NCBI GenBank assembly: GCA_947453285.1
Contig: CANGGA010000017.1
Coordinates: 1 to 12,442, forward strand
DNA length: 12,442 nucleotides
Reading direction: 5' to 3'
Source: Microbacteriaceae bacterium
GTDB taxonomy: Bacteria > Actinomycetota > Actinomycetes > Actinomycetales > Microbacteriaceae
The position numbers were made by a program, and so were the translations under genes. Positions 4,985 through 11,408 of the stretch are shown here, in pieces. The notes beneath the pieces are model-generated. The model did no database searches and was not told where the DNA came from. It saw only the letters and a program-made list of their open reading frames with translations. Each line of letters starts with the position of its first letter. The stretch's first letter is position 1.

Positions 4985-7027
4985 GTGAATATCAAAAAGC
5001 TTCTCAGTGGCCCATTCGTCTGGATTCTCGCGGCGGTAATCGTTTTGCTCATCGGCTCATCGATGATCAACAGCAGCAGCGTTAAGCAGGTCGACACCAG
5101 CGTCGGCATGCAAATGATTCAGGATGGCAAAGCCCTAACCGTCAAGGTGCTCGAAAACGACCAGCGAGTCGACATCACCCTCGCAACCGCAGACCCAAAG
5201 TATGGAAAGAACGTTCAGTTCTATTTCGTGTCTGCTCGCGGCAAGCAGGTAGTCGATGCAATCGCAAGCGCAAATCTTGGCAAGGGCTATAACGACGAGG
5301 TTCCAAACACTCCTTGGTACATCGCAATTCTCTCTAGCATTTTTCCGTTCCTAATCATCGGAGCGATTTTCTGGTTCATCATGTCTGGCGCAGGCGGCGG
5401 TGGCGGCCGAGGCGTAATGCAGTTTGGCAAGTCACGCGCAAAGCTCGTAAATAAAGAAACCTCGAAGGTCACTTTTGCCGATGTTGCCGGTGCCGACGAG
5501 GCAATCGAAGAGCTCGAAGAAATTAAAGAGTTCTTGAAAGAACCACAAAAGTTTCAAGCGGTCGGTGCAAAAATCCCTCGCGGTGTTTTGCTTTACGGTC
5601 CACCGGGAACCGGAAAGACCTTGGTTGCAAAAGCAGTTGCCGGTGAAGCCGGAGTTCCGTTCTTCTCGATCTCAGGTTCTGACTTCGTAGAAATGTTTGT
5701 TGGTGTCGGTGCATCTCGCGTTCGTGATTTGTTCGACCAGGCAAAGCAGGCAGCACCTGCAATCATCTTCGTTGACGAAATCGACGCAGTCGGTCGTCAC
5801 CGCGGTGCCGGCATCGGCGGCGGAAACGACGAACGCGAACAAACTCTTAACCAGTTGCTTGTCGAGATGGATGGCTTCGACTCGAAGACCAACGTCATCT
5901 TGATTGCGGCAACCAACCGCCCAGACATTCTTGACCCGGCGCTGTTGCGCCCAGGTCGCTTCGACCGCCAGATTGGTGTTACCGCACCAGACCTAGCCGG
6001 TCGCGAAAAGATTCTTGCGGTTCACTCAAAGGGCAAGCCAATTGGCGAAGACGTCGACCTAGCGTTGATCGCCCGCCGCACCCCAGGCTTCACCGGTGCA
6101 GACCTCGCGAACGTCTTGAATGAGGCGGCTCTTTTGACCGCCCGTCAGAACGAAAAGAAGATCACCGCCGCCACCCTCGATGAGGCTATCGACCGCGTAA
6201 TTGGCGGCCCACAGAAGAAGTCGCGACTCATGCAAGACCGTGAGCGCCTAAACACCGCCTATCACGAGGCCGGCCACGCTTTGGTCGCCGCTTCGATGAA
6301 CGACAGCGACCCGGTTACCAAGGTGACCATTCTTCCTCGTGGTCGTGCACTCGGATACACCATGGTTTTGCCTATGGAAGACCGTTACTCGGTTTCTCGC
6401 AACCAACTGCTTGACCAAATTGCCTATGCAATGGGTGGTCGCGTTGCCGAAGAGATCGTTTTTCACGACCCAACCACCGGCGCATCGAACGACTTCGAGA
6501 AGGCAACCTCGATCGCTCGCCAAATGGTTACCCAATATGGTTTCAGCAACTCAATTGGCGCAGTGAGCTATGGCAATGGTGGCGAAGTTTTCATCGGCCG
6601 CGACATGGCACAGCAGCGCGATTACTCTGAGGCAACCGCTCAGGCAATCGACGCAGAAGTGCGCGCAATCGTTGAAGCCGCACACGACGATGCATACAAG
6701 GCGCTAACCGCTAACCGCAAGATTCTTGACGCACTCGCAAAAGAATTGATGGAACGCGAAACTCTAAACCAAGAAGAGATTGCGGTTCTATTCAAGAACG
6801 TAAAGAAGAACGCCAAGCGTAAGCAGTGGCTTTCAAGCAGGTCTCGCCCGGTTTCAAAGCAGGGTCCGATCGCGATTCCAACTAAGGGATCGACCGCTTC
6901 GAAGCAGCGCGCAGCGAAGAAGGCAGAAGCAGCAAAGCCGGTTCGCAAGACCGCGGTTCGCAAGACTGCCACCCGTGCCAAGACAACTCGCTCAACCTCG
7001 ACCCGCACAACCACAAAGAAGAAGTAA
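4985..7027 (+). CDS. ftsH: ATP-dependent zinc metalloprotease FtsH
   Basis: FtsH is a membrane-anchored hexameric AAA+ protease that degrades misfolded membrane proteins and selected regulators. The 680-residue protein has transmembrane segments at about 10-29 and 112-133 enclosing a small extracytoplasmic domain, then a Gly-rich linker (135-142). The AAA domain carries Walker A GPPGTGKT (205-212), Walker B IIFVDEID (260-267), the pore motif MFVG (237-240), and the second region of homology with NRPDILDPALLRPGRFD (311-327). The protease domain carries the zinc motif HEAGH (427-431), with Asp503 in ASNDFEKAT as likely third ligand. From about 609 the tail is a low-complexity Lys/Arg/Ala/Thr run with repeated RKTA-like units. 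The start is GTG, supported by the short Lys-rich N-terminus before the first membrane segment. It heads the folate-pantothenate gene run; folE follows after five bases. Confidence 0.98.
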   Translation: MNIKKLLSGPFVWILAAVIVLLIGSSMINSSSVKQVDTSVGMQMIQDGKALTVKVLENDQRVDITLATADPKYGKNVQFYFVSARGKQVVDAIASANLGKGYNDEVPNTPWYIAILSSIFPFLIIGAIFWFIMSGAGGGGGRGVMQFGKSRAKLVNKETSKVTFADVAGADEAIEELEEIKEFLKEPQKFQAVGAKIPRGVLLYGPPGTGKTLVAKAVAGEAGVPFFSISGSDFVEMFVGVGASRVRDLFDQAKQAAPAIIFVDEIDAVGRHRGAGIGGGNDEREQTLNQLLVEMDGFDSKTNVILIAATNRPDILDPALLRPGRFDRQIGVTAPDLAGREKILAVHSKGKPIGEDVDLALIARRTPGFTGADLANVLNEAALLTARQNEKKITAATLDEAIDRVIGGPQKKSRLMQDRERLNTAYHEAGHALVAASMNDSDPVTKVTILPRGRALGYTMVLPMEDRYSVSRNQLLDQIAYAMGGRVAEEIVFHDPTTGASNDFEKATSIARQMVTQYGFSNSIGAVSYGNGGEVFIGRDMAQQRDYSEATAQAIDAEVRAIVEAAHDDAYKALTANRKILDALAKELMERETLNQEEIAVLFKNVKKNAKRKQWLSSRSRPVSKQGPIAIPTKGSTASKQRAAKKAEAAKPVRKTAVRKTATRAKTTRSTSTRTTTKKK

Positions 7028-7032
7028 CGCCG

Positions 7033-7587
7033 ATGGTTGACCAGCAGCGCATAGAAGCGGCTGTCGTCGAATTGCTTGCAGCAATCGGCGAAGATCCGCA
7101 GCGTGCAGATTTGTTGGCAACCCCTAAAAAAGTTGCAGAGGCATATGCAATTTTCTTTAACGGAATCGGTGTCGATGCATCTTCGGCTCTCGGTGAAACC
7201 ATTGCCGCAGAACACAACGAAGTTGTAATTCTCAAAGACATCGAATTTGTTTCGATGTGCGAGCACCACCTATTGCCGTTCACGGGTGTGGCCCACATCG
7301 CCTATCTGCCAGAAGGCCGAGTAGTCGGGTTGGGTCGCCTGCCCAAAGTCGTCGAAATCATCGCCTCTCGCCCGCAGCTTCAAGAGAACCTCACGGCCCA
7401 GATTGCCGATGCCATCGAGGCCGGCACTGGCTCTCGCGGGGTTGTCGTCGTGGTCGAGGCACGCCACCACTGTGTCGTTTCACGCGGAGCTCGTCAGCCA
7501 GAGGCAAACACGGTCACCATGGCCGCTCGCGGAGTTTATGCAGAGCCAGTGGCCCGTGCCGAAGTCATGGCACTGATTTCGAAATAG
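7033..7587 (+). CDS. folE: GTP cyclohydrolase I (FolE)
   Basis: FolE converts GTP to 7,8-dihydroneopterin triphosphate, the first step of tetrahydrofolate synthesis, as a homodecamer in the cytoplasm. The 184-residue protein carries the zinc ligands Cys76 and His79 in SMCEHHLLPF and Cys147 in ARHHCVVSRG. It also has the substrate-binding GLGRLPKVVEI segment (99-110) and RQPEANTVTMAARG (154-167) near the C-terminus. The length is near normal, with a short N-terminus. ATG 7033 lies five bases after the ftsH stop; only a weak GAAGAAG upstream could act as ribosome binding site, so coupling to ftsH is likely. folP begins two bases after its stop. It is the zinc-dependent type IA enzyme, not the unrelated type IB. 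Confidence 0.97.
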   Translation: MVDQQRIEAAVVELLAAIGEDPQRADLLATPKKVAEAYAIFFNGIGVDASSALGETIAAEHNEVVILKDIEFVSMCEHHLLPFTGVAHIAYLPEGRVVGLGRLPKVVEIIASRPQLQENLTAQIADAIEAGTGSRGVVVVVEARHHCVVSRGARQPEANTVTMAARGVYAEPVARAEVMALISK

Positions 7588-7589
7588 CC

Positions 7590-8435
7590 ATGACCTTTAA
7601 CCGACCTTTGATCATGGGTGTCTTGAATGTCACTCCAGATTCATTCAGCGACGGCGGTCAATTCTCTGCTCTAGACGACGCCGTCAACCACGCACGTTTT
7701 TTAATTGCTGCCGGTGCCAACATCATCGACATCGGTGGCGAATCGACTCGACCTGGTGCCGAGCGAGTGGCAATCGAAGAAGAGCAGCGCCGAGTGATTT
7801 CGGTTATCGAACGAATTACAAAAGATGCATCTTTTATCGACAGCAAAGCGCAAGTCAGCATCGACACAATGAACTCGGCTACGGCCCTCGCCGCGGTTGA
7901 TGCCGGCGCGACCATTATTAATGATGTCTCAGGCGGGCTTGCAGACGATGAAATGTTTGCCGTTGCCGCAAAGACCCAAGCGACTTTGGTGATTTCGCAT
8001 TGGCGAGGTTTCAGTGACGTGATGAACACACTAAACGCATATCAAAATGTTGCAGAAGAAGTAGCCAACGAACTTTCGTCACGCGTCGAAGCCGCTATCG
8101 CCGCCGGCGTCGCTAGAGACAAAATCGTCATCGACCCAGGTCTCGGTTTCGCAAAAGACATGCAGCAGAACTGGCAGCTCGTTGCCCGACTAGACGAACT
8201 TCAGAAACTTGGTTTGCCAATTTTGGTCGGAGCCTCAAGAAAGCGCTTCATCGCAGGCGTTCTCGAACCCGACGAAGCCGGTGAAGTCAGCAACAGTCGT
8301 CGCGACGTGGCAACCGCAGTGCTCACCGCGCTTTTGCTTCAGCGAAAGCTGTGGGGCATCCGTGTTCACAACGTGATCACCACCGCAGATGCCATCGACG
8401 TGGTCGAGGCCCTGCGCAATGCAGAAACGCAATAA
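7590..8435 (+). CDS. folP: Dihydropteroate synthase (FolP)
   Basis: FolP condenses hydroxymethyl-dihydropterin pyrophosphate with p-aminobenzoate to dihydropteroate, the step blocked by sulfonamides. The 281-residue TIM barrel shows IMGVLNVTPDSFSDGG (8-23), the pterin/PABA loop IDIGGESTRPGA (46-57), DTMN (92-95), NDVSGG (111-116), IDPGLGFAKD (181-190), VGASRKRF (213-220) and the C-terminal RVHN (258-261). In the usual MHMRG-like segment it has SHWRG (136-140), with Ser where Met is more common. ATG 7590 is chosen because it places the first barrel strand directly after the start. The open frame continues upstream to 7257, but that extension is an Arg/Ser-rich frame within folE. It sits between folE and folB in a continuous operon. 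Confidence 0.97.
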   Translation: MTFNRPLIMGVLNVTPDSFSDGGQFSALDDAVNHARFLIAAGANIIDIGGESTRPGAERVAIEEEQRRVISVIERITKDASFIDSKAQVSIDTMNSATALAAVDAGATIINDVSGGLADDEMFAVAAKTQATLVISHWRGFSDVMNTLNAYQNVAEEVANELSSRVEAAIAAGVARDKIVIDPGLGFAKDMQQNWQLVARLDELQKLGLPILVGASRKRFIAGVLEPDEAGEVSNSRRDVATAVLTALLLQRKLWGIRVHNVITTADAIDVVEALRNAETQ

Positions 8436-8453
8436 ATAAGGCAGAGTTAAGCC

Positions 8454-8840
8454 ATGCAACGCTCACCGCTCAAGATCAGCATTCGTGGTTTGAAGGTTTA
8501 TGCGCACCACGGTGTTTTCGACTTCGAGCGGGCCTACGGCCAAGACTTTTTTATCGACGCCGACCTCTGGATTGACGGGGCGGCAGCGGCCGCAAACGAT
8601 GACCTGGCCAAAACCGTGAACTACGGCGACCTGGCCAATGCCCTGGTTGAGAATGCCAAGACCAACCCGGTAGATCTGCTCGAGACGCTCGCCAATCGGC
8701 TGCTCGACTTGGTCATGACCTTTGGCGGCGGCGAATCGACCGGCATGGTTCAAAAGGCCAAAATCACAGTGCACAAGCCGAACGCGCCAATATCGCACGA
8801 ATTTGGCGATGTCTCGGTCACCGTTAAGGCCAAGCGCTAA
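8454..8840 (+). CDS. folB: Dihydroneopterin aldolase (FolB)
   Basis: FolB cleaves 7,8-dihydroneopterin to 6-hydroxymethyl-dihydropterin and glycolaldehyde; family members may also epimerise the substrate. The 128-residue protein has the tunnelling-fold features ISIRGLKVYAHHGVFDFER near the N-terminus and VNYGDLANAL (55-64). LLETLANRLLDLV (74-86) holds the conserved catalytic Glu, and KITVHKPNAPI (103-113) holds the C-terminal conserved Lys and Pro. The length is normal. It starts 18 bases after folP, with a weak AAGG at 8438-8441 as the only possible ribosome binding site. Its stop overlaps the folK ATG by one base (TAATG). Confidence 0.96.
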   Translation: MQRSPLKISIRGLKVYAHHGVFDFERAYGQDFFIDADLWIDGAAAAANDDLAKTVNYGDLANALVENAKTNPVDLLETLANRLLDLVMTFGGGESTGMVQKAKITVHKPNAPISHEFGDVSVTVKAKR

Positions 8841-9340
8841 TGAAGAAGCACTCTGTGCCGGCCGTCTTGGCAATTGGCGGCAACTTGGGAGATCGCCAGG
8901 CGAACATACGTGCGGCGGTCGAGGCCATCGACGACACCAAGGGCATCAAGGTTCGCGGCCTTTCGCCTCTCGTTGAATCTTTCGCTGTTACCGCGGCTGG
9001 AGTAGACGAATCGAAACCGAATTACATAAATGCCGTGGTCAAGGTCGACACAAAGCTGAAGCCAAAAAAATTGCTCAAAGAAGTGCGCCGCATTGAATCA
9101 GAACTCGGCCGAGTTCGCATCGAGCGCTGGGGTTCGCGCACCATGGACATCGACATCGTGACCTATGCAGACGAAGTGAAGTCGACAAAGAAACTTGAGT
9201 TGCCGCATCCTCGCGCATATCAGCGCGCATTCGTTTTGGTGCCGTGGGCAATGCTCGATGAAGCAGCGGTCTTGCCAGGTCACGGATTAGTGCGCGAGCT
9301 TTCTGAACCAATCAAGAATGATGTCTGGTTGGTCAAATAA
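8840..9340 (+). CDS. folK: 2-amino-4-hydroxy-6-hydroxymethyldihydropteridine pyrophosphokinase (FolK)
   Basis: FolK transfers pyrophosphate from ATP to hydroxymethyl-dihydropterin, giving the FolP substrate. The 166-residue protein shows the N-terminal GGNLGDRQANI (13-23), YINAVVKVD (62-70), and the signature RWGSRTMDIDIVTY (96-109), with Asp103 and Asp105 as magnesium ligands. LPHPRAYQRAFVLVPW (121-136) is the conserved C-terminal segment. The ATG overlaps the folB stop (TAATG), with AAGG at 8826-8829 as possible ribosome binding site. It is separate from folB, whereas some bacteria fuse the two. The DUF3180 gene starts immediately after its stop. Confidence 0.96.
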   Translation: MKKHSVPAVLAIGGNLGDRQANIRAAVEAIDDTKGIKVRGLSPLVESFAVTAAGVDESKPNYINAVVKVDTKLKPKKLLKEVRRIESELGRVRIERWGSRTMDIDIVTYADEVKSTKKLELPHPRAYQRAFVLVPWAMLDEAAVLPGHGLVRELSEPIKNDVWLVK

Positions 9341-9850
9341 ATGAAGCCAACCAAATTTCTTACTCTGCTGATGCCGACGGTAATCGCTTGGTCGGTCGTT
9401 TACATCTTGGTGAAGTTGCTTTTGCAGAATGGCGCAAGCATTCCTGTGGCAACTCTGACTGTGCTCATCACGCTGGTTTCGATCGCAGTCATAGAGGCAT
9501 TGATTGCAATTCCAATTTTCAAGTATCGAAGTGAATTACAAAAATTCGCAACTACGGGTGTTCGCCCAAAACGCATCGACCCGTTTTATGCGATGCGCGT
9601 TTTGGTTTTGGCAAAGGCCACAGCAATAGCGGGCGCACTTTTTCTAGGAGCATCAATCAGCGTGGTGTTCATCCAGTGGTCGCAGCCAATCGTTGCAGAT
9701 TCCATCTGGCGCAATGTGATTGCTCTCGTTGAATCGGCGCTATTGATTGTGGTTGCGCTCATCATCGAGCGCGCCTGCAAGTTGCCAGACGATGGCGAAG
9801 CTGGCGCGAAGACCAACGACTCTGGACCAATTGGAGCGAACCCAGCGTGA
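9341..9850 (+). CDS. DUF3180 family membrane protein
   Basis: This is a 169-residue integral membrane protein of unknown function. Hydrophobic segments at about 10-29, 37-60, 92-112 and 126-143 predict four transmembrane helices, followed by a soluble Asp/Gly/Ala-rich tail (148-169). The segment RIDPFYAMRVLVLAKATAIAGALFLG-like (78-103, described here by position) is the conserved part by which I recognise the family, with Arg78, Asp80, Pro81 and Lys92. The ATG follows the folK stop without a gap, and its stop overlaps the next gene's GTG as GTGA. The same neighbour position after folK is kept in actinobacteria, including the Rv3605c locus of M. tuberculosis (from memory). A link to folate or pantothenate metabolism is suggested only by this position. 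Confidence 0.85.
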   Translation: MKPTKFLTLLMPTVIAWSVVYILVKLLLQNGASIPVATLTVLITLVSIAVIEALIAIPIFKYRSELQKFATTGVRPKRIDPFYAMRVLVLAKATAIAGALFLGASISVVFIQWSQPIVADSIWRNVIALVESALLIVVALIIERACKLPDDGEAGAKTNDSGPIGANPA

Positions 9851-10554
9851 CCCAGGGCAGGCTCTCTGTAGCGATTATTGGCGCTGGCCCGGTTGGCACT
9901 GTCTTGGGTCAGGCGCTTGCCTCGGCCGGGCACATGATTGCCGGCATCGCAAGCACCAGCCCGCAGAACATCGAGCGAGCCGAGACCATGCTGCCAGGGG
10001 CATTGGTAAAGACCCTGCCGCAGCTGCTTGAGCTGGCTGACCTAGTGCTCTTTGCCATTCCGGCAGACCAGCTCGAGGCAACCATCGGCGGCATCTCTGA
10101 GGCAAAACTTTGGCGCAGCGGCCAACTTGTCGCTCACACCGCAGGGCAGTTTGGCTACTCGGTATTCAACTCGGCGGCTCAGCAGGGAGTTATTCCGCTA
10201 GCGATTCACCCAGCCATGAGTTTCACCGGAACCAGCATCGACCTCGCTCGAATTCGCGAGAGCTACTTTGCGGTTTCGGCACCGACGGTTGCGCTGCCTA
10301 TCGCGCAGGCACTTGTTATTGAAATGGGTGCAGAGCCAATCGTGATCAGCGAAGATGACCGCGCAATCTATTTCGAAGCAATTTCTGTTGCAACTAATTT
10401 TTCGGCGATGGTGGTCAATCAGGCAATCGGCCTGCTCGAATCGGTCGGCGTCGATGATCCACGAAGTGTCTTGGCACCGGTTGTCAGAAGTTCGGTCGAA
10501 GTTGCGATTGCAGCCGGGCACAAACCAATCGACCCGAGCGAATTGCTCGACTAA
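9847..10554 (+). CDS. Rossmann-fold DUF2520 oxidoreductase-like protein, short form
   Basis: This 235-residue protein has an N-terminal dinucleotide-binding fold (IGAGPVG at 11-17, ADLVLFAIP at 64-72) and a helical DUF2520-type C-terminal half. The latter is marked by HPAMSFTG (121-128) and the helix around Tyr175 to Gln192 with the conserved Asn184-Phe185. Overall it resembles ketopantoate reductase and F420/NADP oxidoreductases, but the substrate is unknown. Compared with typical members of nearly 300 residues, it appears to stop early, soon after the segment where others have a GD-containing motif. It starts with GTG overlapping the DUF3180 stop by four bases, with GGAG at 9833-9836, and its stop overlaps the panC ATG (TAATG). 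Coupling to panC makes a role in pantoate supply attractive but unproven. Confidence 0.88.
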   Translation: MTQGRLSVAIIGAGPVGTVLGQALASAGHMIAGIASTSPQNIERAETMLPGALVKTLPQLLELADLVLFAIPADQLEATIGGISEAKLWRSGQLVAHTAGQFGYSVFNSAAQQGVIPLAIHPAMSFTGTSIDLARIRESYFAVSAPTVALPIAQALVIEMGAEPIVISEDDRAIYFEAISVATNFSAMVVNQAIGLLESVGVDDPRSVLAPVVRSSVEVAIAAGHKPIDPSELLD

Positions 10555-11399
10555 TGCGAATCATTTCTTCAGCAAGCGATCTTGCGGCCGCCGTTTCTGA
10601 TGCTAGACAACACGGCAAGAGCATTGCGTTTGTGCCAACCATGGGTGCATTGCACGACGGTCACATTTCGCTAGTTGAAATCGCGCATCAACAAGCCGAC
10701 TTCGTAGTTGTTTCGATTTTTGTAAACCCGTTGCAATTCGGCGCAAACGAAGACTTCGAAAAGTATCCGCGCACACTTCAAGAAGACGCAGAAAAACTTG
10801 CGGCTGTCGATGTCGATGTTTTGTTTGCACCAAGCGTTGAAGATGTTTACCCAAACGGCAACGAGATAACACAGCACGCCGGCTCGGTTGGTGAAACCTT
10901 CGAGGGTGCCGTTCGACCAGGTCACTTCGATGGCATGCTCACCGTCGTTGCTCGACTGTTTGACCTTGTGAAACCAGACTTCGCTGTGTTCGGCAACAAA
11001 GATGCGCAGCAGCTGTTTTTGATTCGCCGCATGGTTGCAAACTCGAACCACCGTTGGAACGCAATGCAGGTGATTGGCGCACCGACCATGCGTGAAGAAG
11101 ACGGCCTCGCAATGTCGAGTCGCAATCGCTATTTGAGCGAAGACGAGCGAGGGCTGGCGCAAAAAATATCGCGAGCCCTGCGGGCAGCAGAGACCACCCA
11201 AGGTGACGCCGCAACCCGTCTGGCCGCCGCCGAACAGGTGATGGCAACAGCCCCTGCGGTTAGACTTGACTACGTTGCCCTGGTCGACCCAGCCACTTTC
11301 GAGCCAATCGAAGACGGTTTTGTTGGTCGGGCGCTGCTAATCATGGCGGCGCGAGTGGGCAGCACCAGACTTATCGACAATCTCAGCATCAGCATTTAG
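10554..11399 (+). CDS. panC: Pantothenate synthetase (pantoate--beta-alanine ligase)
   Basis: PanC joins pantoate and beta-alanine through a pantoyl-adenylate, releasing AMP and PPi, the last step of pantothenate synthesis. The 281-residue protein shows VPTMGALHDGH (27-37) with the HxGH-type His34 and His37, SIFVNPLQFG (54-63), RPGHFDGM (121-128), FGNKDAQQ (146-153), where Asn148 replaces the usual Glu or Gln, and MSSRN (187-191). The length is normal. Its ATG overlaps the stop of the DUF2520 gene. No ribosome binding site is visible; instead a small 5-bp inverted repeat (10535-10549) precedes the start, so translation probably depends on ribosomes arriving from upstream. It is followed by lysS, without panD in between. 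Confidence 0.97.
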   Translation: MRIISSASDLAAAVSDARQHGKSIAFVPTMGALHDGHISLVEIAHQQADFVVVSIFVNPLQFGANEDFEKYPRTLQEDAEKLAAVDVDVLFAPSVEDVYPNGNEITQHAGSVGETFEGAVRPGHFDGMLTVVARLFDLVKPDFAVFGNKDAQQLFLIRRMVANSNHRWNAMQVIGAPTMREEDGLAMSSRNRYLSEDERGLAQKISRALRAAETTQGDAATRLAAAEQVMATAPAVRLDYVALVDPATFEPIEDGFVGRALLIMAARVGSTRLIDNLSISI

Positions 11400-11402
11400 G
11401 GG
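11398..11402 (+). promoter_or_regulatory. Ribosome binding site of lysS
   Basis: AGGGG overlaps the TAG stop of panC and lies six bases before the lysS ATG at 11409. It is one of the few clear ribosome binding sites in this gene run and supports that start. Confidence 0.7.
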
Positions 11403-11408
11403 CCACGG

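Noticed and set aside
6640..7269. 209-codon minus-strand open frame opposite ftsH and folE
   Set aside because: It is antisense to two clear genes, has a Cys/Phe/Val-rich unlikely composition and matches no family I know.
7257..7589. Upstream extension of the folP frame
   Set aside because: It is an Arg/Ser/His-rich translation of folE in another frame; dihydropteroate synthase begins at 7590.
10671..11201. 176-codon minus-strand open frame opposite panC
   Set aside because: Shadow of panC with a Cys/His-rich composition and no start signals.
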